From Firmicutes bacterium UBA2598 (GTDB lineage Bacteria; Bacillota; PH28-bin88): DNA of 9,280 bases. A program made the translations under genes and the position numbers. How positions within the stretch are numbered: the first letter of the stretch is position 1; each line of letters starts with the position of its first letter. Under the pieces are notes generated by a model. That model was given only the letters and a program-made list of their open reading frames with translations. It made no database searches and was not told the origin of the DNA. Below, one piece after another: positions 6,114-9,280 of the stretch. The stretch lies in the NCBI GenBank assembly GCA_002339345.1, contig DDKM01000059.1:27108-36387 (forward strand), written 5' to 3'.

Positions 6114-7018
6114 TGAGCGGAATGGATAATGTCATCGATATCGGCACCAAACGGGGTAAGGGGAGCCGCTGGTTTTCCATCCTGGCCTTCCTGGCCATCC
6201 TGGGTATCCTGGCGACCAACAGCCTTTACATCGTGGGCGAGGGTGAGTACAAGGTGATCCGCCAGCTGGGGGCGGTGGTCCGGGTGGTGGACACCGCCGG
6301 TTTGAATATCAAGGCACCCTTTATTCAATCTACCCAGTCCCTGCCCAAGTATAAAATGGTGTATGACAGCCTACCCACGGAAATTTTAACCGCAGATAAA
6401 AAGCCCTTAAGGGTGGACAGCTATGCCGTCTGGCGGATTAAGGATCCGGTGGCCTTTATCCGCACGGTACAGAATATACCCAATGCGGAGAAGCGCATCG
6501 AGGCTACCATGTATTCCGTGGTCAGGAACAAATTTTCCAATGTGACATATAGCCAGATCGTTTCCGAGCAGCGGGGGGATCTCAATGCCGAGGTCACCCA
6601 GGCGGTGGAGGAGTTCCTGGACAGGGATAACTACGGGATTGACATTGTGGATGTGCGGCTAAAGCGGACGGACCTGCCTCAGCAGAATATGCAGAGTGTT
6701 TTCAACCGCATGCAGAGTGAGCGTAGTAAGATCGCCCAGCAGTATCTTTCCGAAGGGGATGAGATGGCGCGGACCATCCGGGCGGAAACGGACAGGCAGG
6801 TCAAGGAGATCATGGCGGAAGCCTATGCCACCGCTAAAGCCATCGAGGCGGAAGGCGAACAGGAAGCGGCCAGGATTTTCAACGAGGCCTACAGCCGGGA
6901 CCCGTCCTTCTACGAACTATACCGGACCCTGGAATCCTATAAAACCACCTTAAACAACCAACCGGTGATCGTGCTACCCATCAACTCGCCCTATGCCCGG
7001 TTGTTAATGGGCCGTTAA
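6113..7018 (+). CDS. hflC: HflC, SPFH/band-7 membrane protein
   Basis: A 301-residue partner of HflK. A basic leader and one membrane helix (20-38) precede LYIVGEGEYKVIRQLG (38-53), the SPFH domain with the HflC-like strand DKKPLRVDSYAVWRI, and a coiled coil rich in Glu, Arg and Ala. The end, FYELYRTLESYKTTL then VIVLPINSPYARLL, matches HflC family ends. With HflK it should form the hetero-oligomeric FtsH-regulating cage. The GTG at 6113 overlaps the hflK stop (TAGTG), so translation is probably coupled; AAGGGGGG (6096-6103) lies 9 nt upstream. The in-frame ATG at 6122 is too far from that site. No ftsH or nfeD is in the window, so the partner protease must be encoded elsewhere. Confidence 0.92.
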   Translation: MSGMDNVIDIGTKRGKGSRWFSILAFLAILGILATNSLYIVGEGEYKVIRQLGAVVRVVDTAGLNIKAPFIQSTQSLPKYKMVYDSLPTEILTADKKPLRVDSYAVWRIKDPVAFIRTVQNIPNAEKRIEATMYSVVRNKFSNVTYSQIVSEQRGDLNAEVTQAVEEFLDRDNYGIDIVDVRLKRTDLPQQNMQSVFNRMQSERSKIAQQYLSEGDEMARTIRAETDRQVKEIMAEAYATAKAIEAEGEQEAARIFNEAYSRDPSFYELYRTLESYKTTLNNQPVIVLPINSPYARLLMGR

Positions 7019-7042
7019 ACCGGTCACCAACTATGGCAACGG

Positions 7043-7069
7043 CCCCCTGCCCAGTTCGGCCACAGGGGG
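7043..7069 (+). terminator. Weak stem-loop after hflC
   Basis: CCCCCTG (7043-7049) pairs with CAGGGGG (7063-7069) across a 13-nt loop, 24 nt past the hflC stop. The stem is strong, but only CTAACCTC follows and there is no T-run. It may therefore pause or terminate with a factor rather than act as a classical terminator. Confidence 0.4.
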
Positions 7070-7160
7070 GGCTAACCTCGGAGCCAGCACACCCATCCAT
7101 CCCGGTCTTGCGTACCAGGTAATACAATAGGGACAACCGGGTGGCCATGGCGGGGGTAGG

Positions 7161-7186
7161 GGAGGTGAACCCCAGGGTTCACCTCC
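7161..7186. repeat. Perfect 11-bp hairpin with 4-nt loop
   Basis: GGAGGTGAACC (7161-7171) and GGTTCACCTCC (7176-7186) form a perfect stem with loop CCAG. No T-run follows on either strand, so it is not a normal terminator. The left arm reads like a strong ribosome binding site and the right arm contains TCACCTCCT, the same word as the 16S rRNA anti-Shine-Dalgarno end. It lies between hflC and the small minus-strand gene, with no supported protein across it. Confidence 0.7.
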
Positions 7187-7215
7187 TGGCGCTGGGGCCT
7201 TCCACTGGCTCGGCC

Positions 7216-7398
7216 CTAAATATCTTCTTGATCAGCCTCAGTCTTAAGTTTATCCCTTTGCAGGTTTTCCCCGCCCGGGCCGGAACGCGGCTCCAGTTTT
7301 TGGACCTGCACCGGGCTGCCGGCTGGCCGCCGCCCGCCAGTGACGGTGGTCCGGTTATATAACCGGTTATTCAGTTGGTTGGTGACCTTTCTGATCAT
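7216..7398 (-). CDS. Small 60-residue hydrophilic protein of unknown function
   Basis: A 60-codon frame whose ATG (7396-7398) is preceded by AAGGAGGGG (7404-7412 on the minus strand) with 5 nt spacing, one of the best ribosome binding sites in the window. The product begins MIRKVTNQLNNRLYNRTTVT and continues through a Gly/Pro/Arg-rich middle to a charged end (LKTEADQEDI). It has no membrane segment, signal peptide or cysteine and is probably largely disordered. I recognise no family. A candidate forespore-type promoter lies 43 nt upstream of the start codon, so a small spore-related protein is a possibility, not a conclusion. The 5' coding part contains an unusual double palindrome. A plus-strand frame overlaps it but has no comparable start signal. 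Confidence 0.55.
   Translation of the reverse strand: MIRKVTNQLNNRLYNRTTVTGGRRPAGSPVQVQKLEPRSGPGGENLQRDKLKTEADQEDI
7351..7370. repeat. Overlapping palindromes (CCGGTTAT repeated)
   Basis: CCGGTTATATAACCGG (7351-7366) is a perfect 16-bp palindrome, and ATAACCGGTTAT (7359-7370) is a second one overlapping it. Together they hold two direct copies of CCGGTTAT, 12 bp apart. They lie in codons 10-16 of the small minus-strand gene (N-R-L-Y-N-R), so codon repetition may explain part of the pattern. Confidence 0.55.
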
Positions 7399-7440
7399 TG
7401 CGACCCCTCCTTGCTAGAAAGTGCAATTTGCTGTTAAATT

Positions 7441-7471
7441 AAGCATTCCCCCGGTAGAAAGGGTATTATGC
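7441..7471 (-). promoter_or_regulatory. Candidate forespore (sigma-F/G-like) promoter
   Basis: On the minus strand GCATA (7471-7467) is followed after 16 nt by GGGAATGCTT (7450-7441). This resembles the sigma-F pattern (GYATA, about 15-16 nt, GGnRAnAHTW) with one mismatch in the -10 element. It would start transcription about 30-40 nt before the 60-codon gene. The match is suggestive only, because GC-rich sequence makes GG-containing -10 elements common. Confidence 0.3.
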
Positions 7472-7546
7472 AAAGGGGGCCGGGGCGGCTCGCTGGTTTT
7501 ATAGTAGTGAAGATAAATAGATAAAGCAATTTCCAGGGGGGGTACC

Positions 7547-8017
7547 ATGACAGACAATGCGGTGGAAAGGGTGCGCCGTTTTCTGGCCGCCTTTCCCTAT
7601 CAACTGGAGATTTACGAGTTTGACGCCAGCACCCACACCGCCGAACTGGCCGCCCAGGCCGTGGGGGTGGAGGTAGGGCAGATCGCCAAAACAGTGTTGT
7701 TTATCATCGGGGACAACCCGGTATTGGTGGTCACCAGTGGTGACATGAAGGTAAATGGCAGCAAACTGAAACAGGCCAGCGGCTACTCCGGCAAAGTCCG
7801 GCTGCCGGACGCGGAAACCACCATGGTTCTTACCGGCTTCCCGCCGGGTGGTGTGTGCCCCTTTGCATTGAAACAGCCCCTGCCAATTCTGCTGGATACC
7901 AGCATGCAGCGTTTCCCGGTGGTCTATGCCGCGGCAGGCAGCCCCCACTCGGCGGTGCCGGTGACGGTGGAACAGCTGCAGGCCATCACCGGCGGCACCC
8001 TGGTTGACCTGGCCTGA
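7547..8017 (+). CDS. YbaK/EbsC-type aminoacyl-tRNA deacylase
   Basis: A 156-residue soluble protein of the YbaK/EbsC (YbaK/aa-tRNA synthetase-associated domain) family, of normal length. Key marks are QIAKTVLFI (45-53), in which Lys48 is the equivalent of the catalytic lysine of YbaK, VTSGDMKVNGSKLKQ (62-76), GFPPGGVCPFALK (97-109) and YAAAGSPHSAVPV (127-139). Family members hydrolyse mischarged tRNA, typically Cys-tRNA(Pro), in trans to prolyl-tRNA synthetase; related members clear other errors, so the exact substrate is inferred. The ATG at 7547 is preceded by AGGGGGGG with about 4 nt spacing. It seems to be a single-gene unit. After the stop there is a T-rich stretch and the palindrome CTGGATATCCAG (8037-8048), but no convincing terminator. 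Confidence 0.9.
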   Translation: MTDNAVERVRRFLAAFPYQLEIYEFDASTHTAELAAQAVGVEVGQIAKTVLFIIGDNPVLVVTSGDMKVNGSKLKQASGYSGKVRLPDAETTMVLTGFPPGGVCPFALKQPLPILLDTSMQRFPVVYAAAGSPHSAVPVTVEQLQAITGGTLVDLA

Positions 8018-8084
8018 TTTTTCTATATATATCTCCCTGGATATCCAGAAAAATATGGGATACAAAGGATTTGGCAAGAATGGA

Positions 8085-8094
8085 AGTTGTGTCC
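8085..8094 (+). repeat. AGTTGTGTCC, outlying copy of the operator word
   Basis: This 10-mer recurs exactly at 8718-8727 in the antitoxin operator, so the toxin-antitoxin region is flanked by two direct copies. A shorter form, TGTGTCC, also occurs at 8229-8235 next to the deletion point in the toxin gene. It may be an operator word, a relic of a mobile-element end, or chance. Confidence 0.4.
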
Positions 8095-8152
8095 GTGAGA
8101 ATTTACGCTTATTAATTCGTCAGTCTCAAACAAAAAATAAAAATTCTGATAG

Positions 8153-8420
8153 CTAAACCCTGTTAATCGGTAACTCCGGGAAATACGATTTATAGAAACC
8201 CCGGTCGCGTGTCAGCAGGGTATCGGCCTGTGTCCTGAAGAAATGAAAGGAGGTCGCTTTCACTATTAAATCGCGTGGCGATTTCAGTATAAACAGTTTC
8301 GTTAATAACAAGCTTGCCCTGAAGAGATGCCTTGTCCAAAAGAGGCTTGGACAAGGCCAAATGCGTGGAATCAGCCATTAATACGTCCAGTAAAACATTG
8401 GTATCTACAGCGGAAATCAT
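8153..8420 (-). pseudogene. PIN-domain toxin, internally deleted and frameshifted
   Basis: The open frame (stop at 8190) gives 76 residues beginning MISAVDTNVLLDVL, the normal PIN start with the first metal-binding Asp6, and contains NETVYTEIATRF (40-51) with the second acidic site (Glu41/Glu46). After SDLLSFL the sequence becomes unrelated and stops early. In another frame, 8227 down to 8153, the minus strand reads ADTLLTRDRGFYKSYFPELP and on to a stop, which is the usual C-terminus of PIN toxins. About 40 residues between these parts, including the third acidic residue, are missing. PIN toxins are Mg2+-dependent ribonucleases of about 130 residues, so this one should be inactive. Its ATG overlaps the antitoxin stop by 4 nt (ATGA), the usual VapBC-type coupling. 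Confidence 0.85.
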
Positions 8421-8644
8421 CTGCTTCTCAATTCTTCCACAATTTCATCAGTGCTCCGTCCGCGTTCGCCTTTCAGAAAACCGACGTATTTATCGAAAGG
8501 AGAAGGAGATGCGGCTTTTTTTATGATGTAACCGTGTTCGCAAGAAGCAACCTCGACTTTATCACCTGGCTGTAGCCCTAAGGTGTCTCTCACTTTTTTA
8601 GGCAGGGTTATTTGTCCCTTGCTTGTCATTCTCGTGGCCGCCAT
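8417..8644 (-). CDS. AbrB/MazE-type antitoxin (VapB-like)
   Basis: A 75-residue protein with a SpoVT-AbrB swapped-hairpin DNA-binding domain at residues 5-48. The marks are MTSKGQITLPKKVRDTLGL and PGDKVEVASCEHGYIIKK. The tail (50-75, with FDKYVGFLKGERG and TDEIVEELR) is the toxin-binding type seen in VapB antitoxins that pair with PIN toxins. It should bind its own promoter region and, in an intact system, neutralise the ribonuclease. The ATG at 8642-8644 has GGAGG (8652-8656 on the minus strand) 7 nt upstream. The antitoxin frame is intact although the downstream toxin is broken, as expected when loss of the toxin is harmless. A perfect inverted repeat lies in its promoter region. The low GC of this stretch differs from its neighbours and suggests acquisition. 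Confidence 0.9.
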   Translation of the reverse strand: MAATRMTSKGQITLPKKVRDTLGLQPGDKVEVASCEHGYIIKKAASPSPFDKYVGFLKGERGRSTDEIVEELRSR

Positions 8645-8684
8645 GGTAATACCTCCATGGTAGAAATAAAATATTCTTACATTA

Positions 8685-8714
8685 ATAATAGCACAGGGTT
8701 ATGGACACAAACAA
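8685..8714 (-). promoter_or_regulatory. Candidate promoter of the toxin-antitoxin pair
   Basis: On the minus strand TTGTTT (8714-8709) stands 18 nt before TATTAT (8690-8685), with a start near 8678 and a 33-nt leader. An alternative -10, TATAAT (8733-8728), lies inside the palindrome CCATTATAATGG and would start near 8721, although its -35 is poor. In both cases the inverted repeat at 8701-8729 overlaps the polymerase site. Confidence 0.45.
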
Positions 8715-8729
8715 GCCAGTTGTGTCCAT
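8701..8729. promoter_or_regulatory. Operator: ATGGACACAA-N9-TTGTGTCCAT
   Basis: A perfect 10-bp inverted repeat (8701-8710 and 8720-8729) with 9 bp between the arms, 57 bp upstream of the antitoxin start. Toxin-antitoxin operons are commonly repressed by the antitoxin at such repeats, so this is the expected operator. Its right arm runs into the palindrome CCATTATAATGG (8726-8737). Confidence 0.65.
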
Positions 8730-8915
8730 TATAATGGTGTAAAATTGGTGGACTGAAGCAGGAGAGCCACCCCTCCCTCTGGTAGATAAGAAGCAACTCA
8801 ACTTATTTAATTTAAAATGGCCAATTATCTGAAATTATAAGCAGGAATTCCGGCAAAGAGATAGAATATAAATGGCAAGATGGTCCGACCACCATGCCAC
8901 CACACCTCCCCGACT

Positions 8916-8939
8916 ATTCCGAACAATTGGAATCATTCC
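8916..8939. promoter_or_regulatory. Three ATTCC/GGAAT half-sites (candidate enhancer site)
   Basis: ATTCC (8916-8920), GGAAT (8929-8933) and ATTCC (8935-8939) form two inverted pairs, one spaced by 8 nt and one by 1 nt. They lie about 135-160 bp upstream of the predicted sigma-54 start site, a normal distance for binding sites of sigma-54 activators. The assignment depends on that promoter being real. Confidence 0.35.
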
Positions 8940-9001
8940 GGTTTGGCGGAAAGGCGGGGCAGGGGACCCATTAGATTTTCTCCTGTCAAGGGGGTAGTTA
9001 T

Positions 9002-9021
9002 TTTTCCGAAAATCCGGAAAA
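9002..9021. promoter_or_regulatory. Inverted repeat TTTTCCG-N6-CGGAAAA
   Basis: A perfect 7-bp inverted repeat (9002-9008 and 9015-9021) centred about 63 bp upstream of the predicted sigma-54 start. It may bind a regulator or mark a bent AT-rich segment between enhancer and promoter. It lacks the G+C stem and T-run of a terminator. Confidence 0.4.
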
Positions 9022-9048
9022 TCCCGTCTGTTTTTTGCGGGGATGTCC

Positions 9049-9064
9049 TGGCACAACATTTGCT
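9049..9064 (+). promoter_or_regulatory. Sigma-54 (RpoN) promoter
   Basis: TGGCAC (9049-9054), five bases, then TTGCT (9060-9064) match the -24/-12 consensus TGGCAC-N5-TTGCW completely, with GG and GC exactly 10 bp apart. The preceding base is C, also as in the consensus. Transcription would start near 9075 and give a leader of about 120 nt before the lipoprotein gene. No competing sigma-A promoter is evident in the interval. I noticed no comparable match elsewhere in the window. Confidence 0.7.
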
Positions 9065-9120
9065 CTGCTGTTTTTAATACATAGAAAATTAAAACATTAA
9101 GGCAAATTCAGGCAGGGGGT

Positions 9121-9138
9121 GGTAGTTGGGGAGCTACC
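9121..9138 (+). promoter_or_regulatory. Leader hairpin upstream of the lipoprotein gene
   Basis: GGTAGTT (9121-9127) can pair with AGCTACC (9132-9138) around a GGGG loop, with one G-T pair. It is followed by a G-rich stretch (GGGGTGAATGGGGAG). I compared it by eye with common riboswitch cores and found no match, so it is only a possible leader structure. Confidence 0.35.
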
Positions 9139-9194
9139 TGACGGCCAAATGGGGTGAATGGGGAGTAACAAAATTGATTTAAGGAGGAGAAAGC

Positions 9195-9280
9195 GTGCTC
9201 AGAAACAAAAAGTTTTTGCTGGTAGCCCTTGTGCTGGTAGTGGTGATGATTTTTGCCGCCGGTTGTGCCAGCAGCAAGCC
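9195..9280 (+). CDS. Lipoprotein, N-terminal part only
   Basis: The gene runs off the window after 28 complete codons. A GTG at 9195 is preceded by AAGGAGGAG (9181-9189) with 5 nt spacing. The peptide MLRNKKFLLVALVLVVVMIF continues AAGCASSKP: a basic start, a hydrophobic core and a lipobox AAGC with Cys at residue 23, so it should be cleaved by signal peptidase II and anchored in the outer leaflet of the cytoplasmic membrane. Such leaders are typical of substrate-binding proteins of ABC, TRAP or TAXI transporters in Clostridia, but the mature domain is not visible and no class can be chosen. The sigma-54 element about 130 bp upstream suggests expression controlled by a dedicated activator in response to a nutrient or stress. 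Confidence 0.85.
   Translation, partial: MLRNKKFLLVALVLVVVMIFAAGCASSK

Larger units (their letters stand above)
8741..9048. other. Intergenic region without a supported gene
   Basis: About 300 bp separate the toxin-antitoxin control region from the sigma-54 element. The open frames here (for example 8835-9059 on the minus strand and 8880-9077 on the plus strand) lack ribosome binding sites and recognisable protein features. Inverted repeats at 8916-8939 and 9002-9021 are listed separately. No tRNA fold, known riboswitch core or insertion-sequence gene is seen. Confidence 0.6.

Noticed and set aside
7141..7362. 73-codon plus-strand frame between hflC and ybaK-type gene
   Set aside because: Its GTG start lacks a ribosome binding site, it runs across the 11-bp hairpin and overlaps the better-supported 60-codon gene on the other strand.
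7499..8077. 192-codon minus-strand frame over the YbaK-type gene
   Set aside because: Antisense to a complete YbaK domain protein; composition typical of a shadow frame.
9021..9044. ATCCC...GGGAT stem with six T as a terminator
   Set aside because: The T-run lies inside the loop rather than after the stem, and there is no upstream gene to terminate on the plus strand.
8835..9077. Small frames of 74 and 65 codons in the long intergenic region
   Set aside because: No ribosome binding sites, no recognisable features, and the plus-strand frame runs over the sigma-54 element.
9105..9194. Riboswitch in the lipoprotein leader
   Set aside because: A hairpin and G-rich stretch are present, but by eye no conserved core of the c-di-GMP, THF, ZTP, fluoride, cobalamin or guanidine classes matches; a covariance-model search would decide.

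Overview
The window looks like chromosomal DNA from a moderately GC-rich, spore-forming member of the Firmicutes, most likely a Clostridia/Peptococcaceae (Desulfotomaculum-like) organism. The grounds are strong AGGAGG-type ribosome binding sites at 5-8 nt, frequent GTG/TTG starts, sigma-A-like promoters, a YqhV-type protein, the UPF0237/UPF0210 gene pair and a low-GC toxin-antitoxin island. The genus cannot be proved from the window alone.

Layout. 1-300: a yqhV-like small membrane protein gene on the minus strand. 400-1613: a plus-strand unit with a perfect extended -10 promoter, a bacterial-PH/DUF1648 membrane protein and a 44-codon fragment resembling the N-terminus of DedA proteins, closed by two tandem stem-loops. 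1632-3480: a minus-strand operon with a consensus-like promoter, a UPF0237 ACT-domain gene and then a UPF0210 (PFL-fold) gene. 3647-7070: a plus-strand cluster of an unrecognised four-helix membrane protein, a DUF523/TudS-type [4Fe-4S] protein, and hflK-hflC overlapping by one base. 7071-7500: a small-ORF region containing a perfect 11-bp hairpin and a 60-codon minus-strand gene with an excellent ribosome binding site and a possible forespore-type promoter. 7547-8017: a YbaK-type Cys-tRNA(Pro) deacylase. 8153-8740: a toxin-antitoxin locus whose AbrB-type antitoxin is intact but whose PIN toxin has suffered an internal deletion with frameshift. 8741-9194: a long intergenic region. 9195-9280: the start of a lipoprotein gene.

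The most notable non-coding signal is a full match to the sigma-54 -24/-12 consensus (TGGCAC-N5-TTGCT, 9049-9064) about 130 bp upstream of the lipoprotein gene, with inverted-repeat candidate enhancer sites upstream. The most notable gene-level signals are the decayed PIN toxin, whose C-terminus is still readable in another frame, a cluster of TGTGTCC words around it, and the unrecognised membrane protein beside DUF523 and HflKC. No unmistakable new multi-gene system is visible. No tRNA, rRNA, CRISPR array or complete mobile element was found.
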